From: Aquibacillus rhizosphaerae
GTDB taxonomy: Bacteria; Bacillota; Bacilli; Bacillales; Amphibacillaceae
Direction of reading: 5' to 3'
Assembly: GCF_030282825.1 (NCBI RefSeq)
Contig: NZ_JASTZU010000025.1
Span: 1 to 64,000 of the forward strand
Length of the DNA: 64,000 nucleotides
A program made the translations under genes and the position numbers. Positions 35,091-44,169 of the stretch are shown here, in pieces (within the stretch, counting starts at the first letter, position 1; each line of letters starts with the position of its first letter). Below the pieces are notes generated by a model that saw only the letters and a program-made list of their open reading frames with translations, ran no database searches and was not told the origin of the DNA.

Positions 35091-36100
35091 AAAAAATAGT
35101 AACGATGGGGGAATTGCTAATCCGTCTCTCTACCAATGTTGGTGAGCGTCTTTCTACGACAAACCAGCTACATATGCACTATGGAGGTGCAGAAACAAAT
35201 GTGGCAATATCATTGGCCAACATTGGTTATGATGTGAACTTTGTAAGCAAGATTCCTGATAATTTATTAGGAAATGGTGCTGAGAGCCATTTGCGAGCTA
35301 ACAATGTACAAACAGATTTTCTACTAAAAGGTGGCGAAAGATTAGGCACCTATTATATGGAGTCTGGAGTTGGACAAAGGAATGCTATGGTAGTTTATGA
35401 TCGAAAATACTCAAGTTTTGCAGAAATTTCAACAGATGAATTGGATTTTAGTAGGGTGTTTGAAGGAGTAGACTTGTTCCACGTTACTGGGATTACTCCT
35501 GCATTATCACCTGCTTTAAGTAAAATCACATTACGTGCACTGAAAACGGCACAAGAAAAAGGAGTATTAACAAGTTTTGATTTCAATTATCGATCAAAGC
35601 TATGGAGGACGGATGATGCAGCATTAGTTTTTAAGGAACTTTTACCGTATGTAGATATTTGCTTTATGGGTGAAATGGATGCAGTTCATTTTTTAGGAAT
35701 TGAAAGAGCCAATCAAGCAATGGATGGAGCTCAAAAGTTAGACTACTATTACCGAGAAGTCCAATCAAGTTACCCAAATATTAAGCATATCAGTTGCACA
35801 TTTCGAGACGTGATTTCAGCATCTAAACATAAACTTCAAGGGAATTATTTTAAAGGGTCTAACATTTATCAATCTGTAATGCACACGATAGATCCGGTGG
35901 TGGATAGAGTAGGGGGTGGTGATGCATTTGCTGCTGGAATTTTATATGGGATTCTAGAAGGATTAAAGCCTAACAAACTGGTATCGTTTGCTACTGCTGG
36001 ATCAGTACTAAAACATACATTACACGGCGATTGTAATACTTTTTCATTAGAAGAAATTATTGCATTTGCTGAAAATGGATCCGGTAAAATTAGTCGTTAA
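35087..36100 (+). CDS. kdgK: 2-Keto-3-deoxygluconate kinase (PfkB family)
   Basis: A 337-aa ribokinase-family sugar kinase. MGELLIRLS at the N-terminus, GGAETNVAISLANIG for substrate binding and VDRVGGGDAFAAGILYG with the catalytic Asp near the C-terminus are all present. Coupling to the KDPG aldolase gene (4-bp overlap) makes KDG phosphorylation the best assignment. It is the point where the unsaturated-uronate and the fructuronate/mannonate routes meet. Confidence 0.9.
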   Translation: MKKIVTMGELLIRLSTNVGERLSTTNQLHMHYGGAETNVAISLANIGYDVNFVSKIPDNLLGNGAESHLRANNVQTDFLLKGGERLGTYYMESGVGQRNAMVVYDRKYSSFAEISTDELDFSRVFEGVDLFHVTGITPALSPALSKITLRALKTAQEKGVLTSFDFNYRSKLWRTDDAALVFKELLPYVDICFMGEMDAVHFLGIERANQAMDGAQKLDYYYREVQSSYPNIKHISCTFRDVISASKHKLQGNYFKGSNIYQSVMHTIDPVVDRVGGGDAFAAGILYGILEGLKPNKLVSFATAGSVLKHTLHGDCNTFSLEEIIAFAENGSGKISR

Positions 36101-36157
36101 ATAGAGGTGCTGAAATTAATAGAAACCTATTTGAGGTAATTCGGAGGGTGAAATCAA

Positions 36158-36259
36158 GTGATTACAGAATCAAGTAGCAACCGAATCGTCTCCGTGCTAG
36201 CGAGCAATCACCTCTACTTTCACTTGGGAGCTCACTATTTTAATGGTGAGAGGATGTAA
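36158..36259 (+). CDS. Candidate small ORF (33 aa) behind kdgK
   Basis: GTG start with CGGAGGG 9 nt upstream and a terminator 9 nt after the stop, in the same direction as kdgK. The peptide contains RIVSVLASNHLYFHLGAHYF, rich in aromatic and His residues, with no signal or membrane segment. I do not recognise it. The alternative is a non-coding 3' region with inverted GGTGAAA/TTTCAC segments. Confidence 0.35.
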   Translation: MITESSSNRIVSVLASNHLYFHLGAHYFNGERM

Positions 36260-36267
36260 CACTATAA

Positions 36268-36308
36268 AAAAGGCTGACTATAGATGCAATTCTGTCAGCT
36301 TTTATTTA
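36268..36308 (+). terminator. Terminator of the kdgA-kdgK transcript
   Basis: AGGCTGAC and GTCAGCTT pair around TATAGATGCAATTCT and are followed by TTTATTTAGTTTT. It also marks the end of the long pectin gene run. Confidence 0.78.
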
Positions 36309-36340
36309 GTTTTAACGAAAATAAACTGGAGGATATTAGT

Positions 36341-37183
36341 ATGAAACTAAATCTTGGAATTCGTGCGCACGATATAGACCTTCATGAACCGGAATCAATT
36401 GCAAAAGAGGTTTCAAAAAAAGGCCTATCCTCAGTACAGTTAGCATTAGGTAAGTCGTTCAAAGATTTTAAAACTGCAAGTGGATGTTTAAGTACTGGGT
36501 ATGCCAATCATATTAGGGATGAATTTAAGAATCAGGGGGTTAATATTGCTATTTTAGGTTGCTATATTAATATGATTCATCCAGAAAAACAAGCAAGAAA
36601 AAATCTATTAACTCGTTTTAAAGAACATATTCGTTTCGCGAGAGATTTTGGTTGTACCATTGTTGGTTCTGAAACAGGAAATGTTTATGCAAAGATGGGT
36701 TATACGGAAGACAATTTTCATGAAAAACCTTTTTTAGAAGTAGTTGATAGTGTTCGTGAACTAGTAAAAGAGGCAGAAAAATTTGGCGTTATCGTTGGAA
36801 TTGAAGGAGGGATTAATCATCCGGTTCATACACCTGAATTGATGAAACGATTATTAGATACCATAGAATCGAATAACTTACAGGTTATCTTTGATCCAGC
36901 CAACTTTATCTCGATGGATAATTATAAAGAGCAAGAAAAAGTTGTGGAACAAGCGTTTCATCTATTTGGTGACCGAATAGTTGCTATTCATGCGAAGGAT
37001 TTTGTAATAGAAGATAACTGGATTAAAATGGTTCCGGTTGGTGAGGGCTTACTAAATTATGACTTCATTTTTAAATGGTTAAAACAGAACAAACCTTTTA
37101 TCCATATTTTATTAGAAAATACGAAAGAACCCTACATTGATGATAGTATAACTTATTTAGAAAAGAAGTATGATGAAGCTTGA
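36341..37183 (+). CDS. Sugar phosphate isomerase/epimerase (TIM barrel)
   Basis: A 280-aa xylose-isomerase-like TIM-barrel protein. Metal-site segments are GVIVGIEGG (Glu), VIFDPANF (Asp), IVAIHAKDF (His) and HILLENTKEP (Glu), all conserved. The ATG at 36341 has GGAGGAT upstream; the longer frame overlaps the terminator of the preceding operon and is rejected. It lies between KDG metabolism and the LarA-like gene, so a keto-acid or ketose isomerisation in uronate breakdown is plausible. No known KduI-type sequence is seen in the window, and this protein could fill such a step, though that is a guess. Confidence 0.8.
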   Translation: MKLNLGIRAHDIDLHEPESIAKEVSKKGLSSVQLALGKSFKDFKTASGCLSTGYANHIRDEFKNQGVNIAILGCYINMIHPEKQARKNLLTRFKEHIRFARDFGCTIVGSETGNVYAKMGYTEDNFHEKPFLEVVDSVRELVKEAEKFGVIVGIEGGINHPVHTPELMKRLLDTIESNNLQVIFDPANFISMDNYKEQEKVVEQAFHLFGDRIVAIHAKDFVIEDNWIKMVPVGEGLLNYDFIFKWLKQNKPFIHILLENTKEPYIDDSITYLEKKYDEA

Positions 37184-37251
37184 TTATTCAGGCTTTTCAA
37201 AGCCTTCTATTATTGACGAAGAATGAATTGCATGATACAGTTTTTATATTA

Positions 37252-37274
37252 GTTTATCCGTCAAACAAATAAAG
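37252..37274 (+). promoter_or_regulatory. Candidate operator before the LarA-like gene
   Basis: GTTTATCC followed by GTCAAACAAATAAAG. The right half equals that of the palindrome near 43.1 kb and resembles the site before the alpha/beta hydrolase at 12.9 kb. Confidence 0.4.
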
Positions 37275-37340
37275 TAACGGTTTTGTAATGGGTATCAATT
37301 CAGAGCGAAAAACGAGATGCAGAAGGAGTGAAATAAGATC

Positions 37341-38609
37341 ATGGGTGTTATTCAGGATTTGTTGAAAGATATTCCGCTTCCAAAGACAGCAAAGGTCAGG
37401 CAAACCTTTGATAATAATCAAATTGCTGATTTATCTGCAGAATTACAAAGTAAATTAGGCAGAGAGTCAATTAAAGAAACGATAAAGCCGGGTATGGAAG
37501 TAGCAATTGCCGTTGGGAGCAGAGGGTTAGACCGACTTGTGGAGATTACAGCGGAAACAGTGCTTTTTTTACAAGAGCTAGGAGCGAAGCCATTCATTGT
37601 ACCGAGTATGGGCAGTCACGGAGGTGCATCTGCAGAAGGTCAAAAGGCGGTATTGGAACACTTAGGTGTTACAAAAGAAACCGTTCATGCTGAAATTAAA
37701 TCCTCCATGGAAGTTATTAAACTAGGGGAGTTGTCAAACGGTCTACCAGTGTTTATCGATAAGCTTGCTTCTGAAGCAGATGGTATTGTAGTCATTAATC
37801 GTATCAAACCACATACAGCTTTCCGTGGCCCGGTGGAAAGCGGGATTATGAAAATGATTAGTATTGGACTTGGGAAACAAAAAGGCGCAGAAGCATGCCA
37901 CCAACTAGGTTTTAAACATATGGCTGAGCATGTACCTGCCATGGCAAAACTGACACTTTCCAAAATGCCATTCTTGTTTACAGTCGCAACAGTAGAAAAT
38001 GCGTTTGATAAAGTTGCCAAAGTTGAAGTTTGGACCCCTGAAGAGATTGAAGAAAAAGAAACAGAAATGCAACAATTGTCTAAGCAACTATTACCGAAGC
38101 TTTTCTTTGATCAGATTGATGTGCTTGTCATTGACCAAATTGGTAAAAATATAAGTGGAGACGGGATGGACCCGAACATAACAGGACGCTACCCAACTCC
38201 ATATGCATATGGTGGCCCGGAAGTTACTAAAATGGTAGTACTAGATCTAACAAAGCAAACAGAAGGTAACGCAAACGGCGTTGGGACTGCTGATTTCACG
38301 ACCCAGCGACTAGTAGATAAAATGGACCGTGATACAACATACGCTAATGGTTTAACTTCAACAGTAGTAGGTCCTACGCATATTTCGACCGCCCTTCCGA
38401 ATGACGAACAAGCAATAAAGGCTGCAATTAAGACGTGTAATATTCTTGATTTTAAAAAAGTAAAATTAGTCCGTATAAAAAACACACTGGATATTGGCGA
38501 AATAGAAGTATCAGAGGCTTTGTTTGATCACGTTAGGGAACATGAAAGTATGGAGCTACTTACAGACTTTGTGGAGCTTACATTTAATGAAAATGGAAAC
38601 TTGAATTAG
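37341..38609 (+). CDS. LarA-superfamily nickel-pincer racemase/epimerase, substrate unknown
   Basis: A 422-aa protein of the lactate racemase (LarA, DUF2088) superfamily. By my alignment with L. plantarum LarA, the functional residues all have counterparts. MGSHGG gives His93 (LarA His108), IKPHTAFRG gives His158 (His174), SGIMKMISIG gives Lys171 (Lys184, which binds the pincer nucleotide) and EACHQLG gives His187 (His200, nickel ligand). The overall sequence is far from true lactate racemases, so a different 2-hydroxy acid is likely. An SDR and LarE follow in the same direction. From context the substrate may be a hexonate. AAGGAGTG lies 10 nt before the ATG. Confidence 0.85.
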   Translation: MGVIQDLLKDIPLPKTAKVRQTFDNNQIADLSAELQSKLGRESIKETIKPGMEVAIAVGSRGLDRLVEITAETVLFLQELGAKPFIVPSMGSHGGASAEGQKAVLEHLGVTKETVHAEIKSSMEVIKLGELSNGLPVFIDKLASEADGIVVINRIKPHTAFRGPVESGIMKMISIGLGKQKGAEACHQLGFKHMAEHVPAMAKLTLSKMPFLFTVATVENAFDKVAKVEVWTPEEIEEKETEMQQLSKQLLPKLFFDQIDVLVIDQIGKNISGDGMDPNITGRYPTPYAYGGPEVTKMVVLDLTKQTEGNANGVGTADFTTQRLVDKMDRDTTYANGLTSTVVGPTHISTALPNDEQAIKAAIKTCNILDFKKVKLVRIKNTLDIGEIEVSEALFDHVREHESMELLTDFVELTFNENGNLN

Positions 38610-38664
38610 TTTTAGGTCGAAGCAATCTAACAGAGTACTTTAGCTTAAAGGAGATGAAAAATTA

Positions 38665-39435
38665 GTGAGTAAATTATTCGATTTGAGTGGAAAAGTTGCC
38701 GTAGCAGTGGGTGGAAATAGTGTGTTAGGGGGAGCGATAGCCAAAAGCTTTGCAGAACATGGAGCCAAGGTCGCGATTGTTGGTAGGAATATGGAGAAAG
38801 CAGAAGAAGTAACAAAGGCTATTGAAGAAAATGGTGGTATAGCTAAGTCATTTCAGGCTGATGTAAGTGACTTGGCAACGGTGGAAAAAGCAGCGAAAGA
38901 AATTGAAGCATGGGCAGGAGGTTGGGATATTGTTCTAAACGCTCCTGGAATGAATAGTCCGACCCCTTTCTTTGAACTTGAACCAGAAGAATGGGATAAA
39001 ATCATGGATGTTAATTTAAGAGGAGTTGTTTTTACTACACAGATTTTTGCTAAAAGAATGGTGGAACAAAATAGAAAAGGAAGTATTATTAACATTTCTT
39101 CTGTTTCCTCAACAACGCCATTGTCAAAAGTATTTACGTATTCGGCTTCTAAAGCTGGTATAAATAGTATCACTCAATTTTTAGCAAAAGAGTTTGCACC
39201 AAATGGAATTCGAGTTAATGCGATTATTCCAGGTTTTTTTCCTGCTGAACAAAACCGCAAAATTCTAAGTGAAGATAGAGTGGCATCTATTATGAGCCAT
39301 ACGCCAATGAACCGTTTTGGAGAACCAGAAGAACTAGAAGGGGCTGCAATCTATTTAGCTTCCGATAAGGCCTCTAGTTTTGTAACTGGAACAATGTTAC
39401 GTGTGGATGGTGGATTTGGAAGTATGACGATATAA
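38665..39435 (+). CDS. SDR oxidoreductase resembling fructuronate reductase (UxuB type)
   Basis: A 256-aa short-chain dehydrogenase. GGNSVLGG (residues 16-23) binds the cofactor, Ser146, Tyr159 and Lys163 form the catalytic set, and IIPGFFPAEQNR (about 187-198) with TPMNRFGEPEEL is a signature shared with Bacillus UxuB, which reduces fructuronate to D-mannonate. KduD is the alternative, but it lacks the PGFF-EQNR wording. The start is GTG with AAAGGAG 11 nt upstream. It is placed between the LarA-like gene and larE, suggesting that its hexonate product is the epimerase substrate. Confidence 0.82.
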   Translation: MSKLFDLSGKVAVAVGGNSVLGGAIAKSFAEHGAKVAIVGRNMEKAEEVTKAIEENGGIAKSFQADVSDLATVEKAAKEIEAWAGGWDIVLNAPGMNSPTPFFELEPEEWDKIMDVNLRGVVFTTQIFAKRMVEQNRKGSIINISSVSSTTPLSKVFTYSASKAGINSITQFLAKEFAPNGIRVNAIIPGFFPAEQNRKILSEDRVASIMSHTPMNRFGEPEELEGAAIYLASDKASSFVTGTMLRVDGGFGSMTI

Positions 39436-39497
39436 AAAAGCATATATTAGTAAAGATTGGAATTTTGATACAAAAAATATGAAGGAGGAGAAAAAGA

Positions 39498-40322
39498 ATG
39501 ATGGAGAAAAATCGTGAGCTTGGTAATATTCTAAAAAGCATGGGACGTGTGATGGTCGCTTTTTCTGGTGGTGTCGATAGTACATTTGTTCTAAAACGAG
39601 CAGAACAGGAGTTAGGTGCATCTAATGTATTAGCTGTTGTTGTTGCATCAGAATTGTTTCGTAATGAAGAACTTGAAGGTGCTGTTAAATTAGCAACTGA
39701 AATGGGTGTACCAATTCAAAAAACTGAGATTAAAGAGCTTGATAATGAAGCAATCGTCGCTAATACACCAGAAAGTTGGTATCATAGTAAAAAAATGTTA
39801 TATTCTCATTTAAATCAGTTGGCTGATGAAAAAGGTTATCCATATGTATTAGACGGTATGATTATGGATGATCTTGATGACTTTCGTCCAGGTCTAAGAG
39901 CAAGAACTGAAGCGGGTGTTCGTAGTGTACTTCAAGAAGCTAAGTTATATAAACAAGAAATACGTGATTTGTCTAGAGCAATGGACCTTCCTGTATGGGA
40001 TAAACCTGCATCTTGTAGTCTTGCTTCAAGAATACCTTATGGAGTAAAGATAGATAGGGAGAAAATTAATCAAGTCAATGAAGCAGAAAAGTTTATTGCG
40101 AAGCTCGGCTTTGATATGGTGCGTGTTCGTCACCATGGTGATGTGGCTCGAATTGAAGTAGTACCGGAACAAATGATTGAGGTAATGGAATCGAGTAATA
40201 AAATCTATTTAAAATTAAAATCTTTAGGTTTCTCATATATTTCAGTAGACTTAAGAGGATATCGAACAGGTAGTATGAATGAAGTACTAGAGGATAAAAC
40301 ATTAAACGTTGATGTTGGTTAA
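39498..40322 (+). CDS. larE: LarE, sulfur transferase for nickel-pincer nucleotide synthesis
   Basis: A 274-aa PP-loop ATPase. AFSGGVDST (residues 21-29) binds ATP, LDGMIMDDLDDFRPG and SLASRIPYG are LarE segments. Cys173 in PASCSLAS is the only cysteine and lies where LarE donates its own sulfur (Cys176 in L. plantarum). The position where some LarE proteins carry a CxxC pair reads WYHSK here, so this looks like the sacrificial single-use form. It supports a working pincer cofactor for the LarA-like protein upstream. LarB and LarC are not in the window. GGAGGAG precedes the ATG. Confidence 0.92.
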   Translation: MMEKNRELGNILKSMGRVMVAFSGGVDSTFVLKRAEQELGASNVLAVVVASELFRNEELEGAVKLATEMGVPIQKTEIKELDNEAIVANTPESWYHSKKMLYSHLNQLADEKGYPYVLDGMIMDDLDDFRPGLRARTEAGVRSVLQEAKLYKQEIRDLSRAMDLPVWDKPASCSLASRIPYGVKIDREKINQVNEAEKFIAKLGFDMVRVRHHGDVARIEVVPEQMIEVMESSNKIYLKLKSLGFSYISVDLRGYRTGSMNEVLEDKTLNVDVG

Positions 40323-40394
40323 TCAATAACATACGAAGCGAACCATTAGTGAAAAATTACGATACCCTGGGATTAGCGCGGTAAATAACAAAAC

Positions 40395-40436
40395 AGAACG
40401 CTTGGATCTTTAATCTCCAAGTGTTCTTGTTTTTAT
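40395..40436 (+). terminator. Terminator after larE
   Basis: AGAACGCTTGGA and TCCAAGTGTTCT pair around TCTTTAATC and are followed by TGTTTTTAT. Confidence 0.85.
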
Positions 40437-40861
40437 ACTATCTTGTTACAAAGCACTTGCGAGTAATTTGATTCTATCAGAGGGAATTTAACCGTGGAAC
40501 TATTTGATGAAGAAATATTATCTCTGTTTCCACGCTTAATTTTATCAGTGGAATCTTTTGTTGAAAAGTATATTCATTGACATCAGACCTCTCATTGTCT
40601 AGTGTATGAAGGGGTCTTTATTATGCATAAATCTTGCAACTCAGGAAACGATAGTGATAGATCTAAGTTTATCTAGGGTGCGATACCGCCTGCATCTTTA
40701 CCAGATATCCAGTAGCGTCTTCATCCCAACGTTTTATCAATTATTTTCATTGGTGTCGATTTAATAAGGTTTAGTATTTTTTCTATTAACTATCAAGTTC
40801 TCATAAGAAATTTAAGGCCACATTGGGATAAATATCATTTCAGGTTAGAAGGAGAAATTGA
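40437..40861. other. Intergenic region upstream of the BCCT transporter
   Basis: No gene is seen. AGACCTCTCATT and GAAGGGGTCTT near 40580-40620 form a weak hairpin followed by TATTATG. No cre box or operator recognised elsewhere in the window is present. Confidence 0.4.
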
Positions 40862-42376
40862 ATGAAGAAAATATCTAGCGTTTTTTGGATTACGATTGCA
40901 CTTGTATTTGCAGCAGTATTATACGGTTTTTTTAGTCCAGAAAGCTTCCAAGAAGTCACAAATAATATACAATCAGCTATTAAATCAACGTTCGGTTGGT
41001 ATTATCTTATTTTAGTTACAGTTTTAGTTATTTTTTGTATCTTTCTTATTTTTAGTCCTGTAGGCGCTATAAAACTAGGAAAGCCAGAAGATGAACCTGA
41101 ATTCTCAAAAGGAACATGGTTTGCTATGTTGTTTAGTGCGGGTATGGGTATTGGACTTGTTTTTTGGGGAGCGGCAGAACCACTTTTCCACTATATAAAC
41201 CCACCGCTAGCAGATGGTTCCACAAATGCTGCGAACAAAGAATCTATGAGATATGCGTTTTTCCACTGGGGTATTCATGCTTGGGCCATTTATGCCATTG
41301 TTGCTTTGTCGTTAGCTTATTACAAATTCCGAAAAGGCGAGCCAGGTCTAATTTCAGCAACATTGAAACCTGTTTTAGGAAAAAGCATGGATGGACCATT
41401 AGGTACAGTTGTTGATGTGATAGCTGTATTTGCAACAGTTGTGGGTGTCGCAACCACTTTAGGATTTGGTGCAGCTCAAATCAATGGAGGTTTATCCTAC
41501 CTCACTGGTATACCAAACAATTACACTACGCAAGTTATCATCATTCTCGTTGTTACAGTGTTATTTATGATCTCAGCTTGGTCTGGTTTAGGTAAAGGAA
41601 TTAAATATTTAAGTAACACGAATTTGATATTAGGTATTGGGTTATTTGTTTTAATGTTTTTTATTGGACCTACTATTTTTATCTTGAATGTTTTTACAGA
41701 TTCACTTGGTGGGTACATTCAGGATATCATACGTATGAGTTTCCGGATTGCTCCGTTTAATGAAGGGCATCGTGCCTGGATTAATGATTGGACCATTTTC
41801 TATTGGGCATGGTGGATGTCATGGGCACCATTCGTAGGAATTTTCATCGCTCGCGTTTCACGAGGAAGAACCATTCGAGAATTTTTAATTGGGGTATTAC
41901 TACTACCTTCACTTGTAAGTTTCTTATGGTTTGCAGTATTCGGTACTTCGGCGATTGAAACGCAAAAAGCAGGACTAATTGACTTAACACAATTTGCAAC
42001 AGAAGAAGTCTTATTTGCAACCTTTAGTCAGTACCCTGGAGCAGCTACACTGTCCTTCGTAGCTATTGTGTTAATCAGTACGTTCTTTATTACTTCTGCT
42101 GACTCAGCTACGTTCGTTCTTGGAATGCAAACAACCTATGGTTCATTAACACCACCAAATAGTGTTAAATTAACTTGGGGAGTTTCTCAGTCTGCTATCG
42201 CTTTAATTTTATTATATAGTGGTGGACTACAAGCTCTCCAAAATGCCGCAATCATTGTTGCACTTCCTTTTTCATTCATCATATTACTGATGATGCTTTC
42301 TCTTTATCGTTCATTAGCGAAAGAGAAAAAGGAACTAGGGCTTTATTTGAAACCTAAAAGGAAGAAAAATATATAA
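40862..42376 (+). CDS. BCCT family transporter (betaine/carnitine/choline type)
   Basis: A 504-aa membrane protein with 12 predicted segments. Family hallmarks are [17 protein letters not shown] (residues about 90-106), the helix-8 tryptophan motif [23 protein letters not shown] and [18 protein letters not shown] proteins import quaternary amines such as glycine betaine, mainly for osmotic protection, driven by sodium or protons. AGAAGGAGA lies before the ATG. It has its own terminator and no visible operon partner, so a link to sugar-acid use is not implied. Confidence 0.9.
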   Translation: MKKISSVFWITIALVFAAVLYGFFSPESFQEVTNNIQSAIKSTFGWYYLILVTVLVIFCIFLIFSPVGAIKLGKPEDEPEFSKGTWFAMLFSAGMGIGLVFWGAAEPLFHYINPPLADGSTNAANKESMRYAFFHWGIHAWAIYAIVALSLAYYKFRKGEPGLISATLKPVLGKSMDGPLGTVVDVIAVFATVVGVATTLGFGAAQINGGLSYLTGIPNNYTTQVIIILVVTVLFMISAWSGLGKGIKYLSNTNLILGIGLFVLMFFIGPTIFILNVFTDSLGGYIQDIIRMSFRIAPFNEGHRAWINDWTIFYWAWWMSWAPFVGIFIARVSRGRTIREFLIGVLLLPSLVSFLWFAVFGTSAIETQKAGLIDLTQFATEEVLFATFSQYPGAATLSFVAIVLISTFFITSADSATFVLGMQTTYGSLTPPNSVKLTWGVSQSAIALILLYSGGLQALQNAAIIVALPFSFIILLMMLSLYRSLAKEKKELGLYLKPKRKKNI

Positions 42377-42382
42377 AGTTAA

Positions 42383-42428
42383 AAAGGCTAGTTGAACAGG
42401 TTGTTACCTGCTTCAACTAGCCTTTCTT
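42383..42428 (+). terminator. Terminator of the BCCT gene
   Basis: AAAGGCTAGTTGAA and TTCAACTAGCCTTT form a 14-bp stem with a second inner CAGGT/ACCTG pair, then TCTT. Confidence 0.9.
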
Positions 42429-42435
42429 ATTGGTA

Positions 42436-42594
42436 TAGGAAATTATAGATTTTTGTGTCCTGTGGATAACTGACTATTGCATGTGCCACGTCCAGCTACA
42501 GCGCCTACCCGTGGTAAAGAACACCACATAGATGTTCGTCTTAATTGCCCAAGGGTGAGTAAGGCGCCCTGAGCTTTTATCCTTGGTATTAATA
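42436..42594. repeat. Interspersed repeat family B, copy 2
   Basis: AGGAAATTATAGATTTTTGT, CCTGTGGATAACTGACTATT, GTCCAGCTACAGCGCCTACC, CACCACATAGATGTTCGTCT and AAGGCGCC...GCTTTT align with copies 1 and 3. It lies between the BCCT terminator and a decayed gene. Confidence 0.78.
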
Positions 42595-42616
42595 CCAATA
42601 TAAAGTAGGCCTGTTA

Positions 42617-43040
42617 TTATAATTTTATTGGGTGTCCTTTTTTTGCTGATTCATAGATGGCCAATATCAAACGAAGTGCTTTTATCGCTTCATCGCCATT
42701 AATAAGGGGTTCCCTGTTATCTTGGATGGACTCAACGATATCCGTATATTGTCGAGTAAAGGATTGAATAGACTCTGCCATAGCTGCATCGATACTATAC
42801 TTAGCGTGTAATCCACTAGGTGTTAAAATAACAACGGCGTCAATCGTATCATTTAGTTAGTAATTGTTTATATTGGGAATATGTTTGAACTTGATATGTC
42901 TATCCCCATTCTTTTGCTTTCTTTTGATCGCTTGAATATAAGGCACCCAATTTAGCGCCCATAGTATTTTCAATTGCTTTTATATCCTTCTTGGCAATAG
43001 TTCCACAACCAACAATAGCAAAATAAACATATGTTATGTT
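42617..43040 (-). pseudogene. Remnant of a Gfo/Idh/MocA oxidoreductase
   Basis: On the minus strand the pieces read YFAIVGCGTIAKKDIKAIE, then after a stop/frame change YSQYKQLL and TIDAVVILTPSGLHAKYSID, and then directly the C-terminal SFTRQYTDIVESIQDNRE ... GHPIKL. About 200 central residues are missing. The start region is also out of frame with its AGGAGG. It stands downstream of the LacI regulator gene in the same direction. Confidence 0.82.
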
Positions 43041-43108
43041 TTTCCTCCTAGCGATTAAAAGCTTTCTACTGAACTACTATTAGATTCTGTTTCATGTGCT
43101 TTCTTTAT

Positions 43109-43127
43109 ATTTGTTTGTCAAACAAAT
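43109..43127. promoter_or_regulatory. Palindrome TTTGTTTG-T-CAAACAAA, candidate operator
   Basis: Perfect 8-bp arms around one base, extended by TAAA. It lies about 70 bp upstream of the decayed oxidoreductase, between that remnant and the regulator gene. Related to sites at 12.9 and 37.25 kb. Confidence 0.5.
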
Positions 43128-43182
43128 AAATGGGATTGTTAAATTTACAAACGAAATGTTACTTAAAATTATCTTTGGTTTC

Positions 43183-44169
43183 TTATGTCCTAGCGTAGGC
43201 ACAGGATGATCTTTCAATAAGAGTTGGAGTCATTTTTTTATACTGGGTTTCCAAATTTTCCGTTTCAACAAGGTTAATAATCGAATGGACAATTTCAGAT
43301 GCTAGTGCTTCAACAGAAACGCCTATACAGTTTAAAGGAATTTCCATGTTGGCCATTTGTGGTATATTGTCATAACTGATTACAGAAATATCCTCAGGGA
43401 TACTAACATTGTTTTCTTTTAAACATCGAATAATTCCACCACTAATATCGTAACTACCTCCAACAATTGCTGTCGGTAAGGAATTAAGCTCTAATAATTT
43501 AGTTGCTGCTACATAGCCATTGTACCAATCTAAACCTCTTGTATCGATAATATATTCATCACCAGCCAATCCAAATTTATCCATTGCCTTTTTAAATCCT
43601 TCGTACTTTTCCATTTGAAATGGATCAATCGGTGAAATATCTCCAATGTATGTGATATTTCGATGACCTAGACCATATAAATAATGGACTGCTTCGTACA
43701 TCGCCTGTTCATGATTTGCATCAATAATGGGATATTGATAATTTCTTTGACGGGAAACACCGTAAGCAATTAGCGGGGTGGAATTAGGATTAATGTCGAT
43801 GTTGACATTTTCTTCAAACAAAATAATGCCATCGACTTGAAACTTTTTGAACGTATCCATTGCCTTTTGAATTGGATCCACAGATAAAACCATAGAATAA
43901 GAAGTGTTTGCAATTTCATCACTTATTTTCGTTACTAATGTTGCAAGAACAGTTCTTTCAATTGTTGGCCAAATTAATCCAATTATTTTTGTGTTTTTAC
44001 TTACTAAACGTTGAGCAGCAATGTTAGGCTCATAGCCCATTTCTTTAGCAATCTCAACTATTTTTCTTTTTGTATCTTCCTTAACTAACGGGCTGCCATT
44101 CAAAGCTTTAGAGACAGTAGAGTAACTGACACCTGCTAGAGTGGCTATGTCTTTAATTGTAATATTCAT
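43183..44169 (-). CDS. LacI family transcriptional regulator (uronate-type by context)
   Basis: A 328-aa repressor. Residues 3-55 form the DNA-binding domain (IKDIATLAGVSYSTVSKALN, then the hinge helix ending NIAAQRLVSKNT), followed by a periplasmic-binding-protein-like effector domain. It is divergent from the uxaE-uxaC operon and a perfect AACAACGTTGTT palindrome lies in the shared region, so it most likely represses that operon and itself in an ExuR/KdgR-like manner. The effector is unknown; a hexuronate or KDG is a fair guess. Confidence 0.87.
   Translation of the reverse strand: MNITIKDIATLAGVSYSTVSKALNGSPLVKEDTKRKIVEIAKEMGYEPNIAAQRLVSKNTKIIGLIWPTIERTVLATLVTKISDEIANTSYSMVLSVDPIQKAMDTFKKFQVDGIILFEENVNIDINPNSTPLIAYGVSRQRNYQYPIIDANHEQAMYEAVHYLYGLGHRNITYIGDISPIDPFQMEKYEGFKKAMDKFGLAGDEYIIDTRGLDWYNGYVAATKLLELNSLPTAIVGGSYDISGGIIRCLKENNVSIPEDISVISYDNIPQMANMEIPLNCIGVSVEALASEIVHSIINLVETENLETQYKKMTPTLIERSSCAYART

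Noticed and set aside
37685-38020. Minus-strand open frame of 111 codons inside the LarA-like gene
   Set aside because: Shadow of the sense gene; no ribosome binding site and no independent motif.
40862-42376. BCCT transporter as a sugar-acid importer of the LarA-like pathway
   Set aside because: A terminator and more than 400 bp separate it from larE, and the family signature is that of betaine/choline transport.
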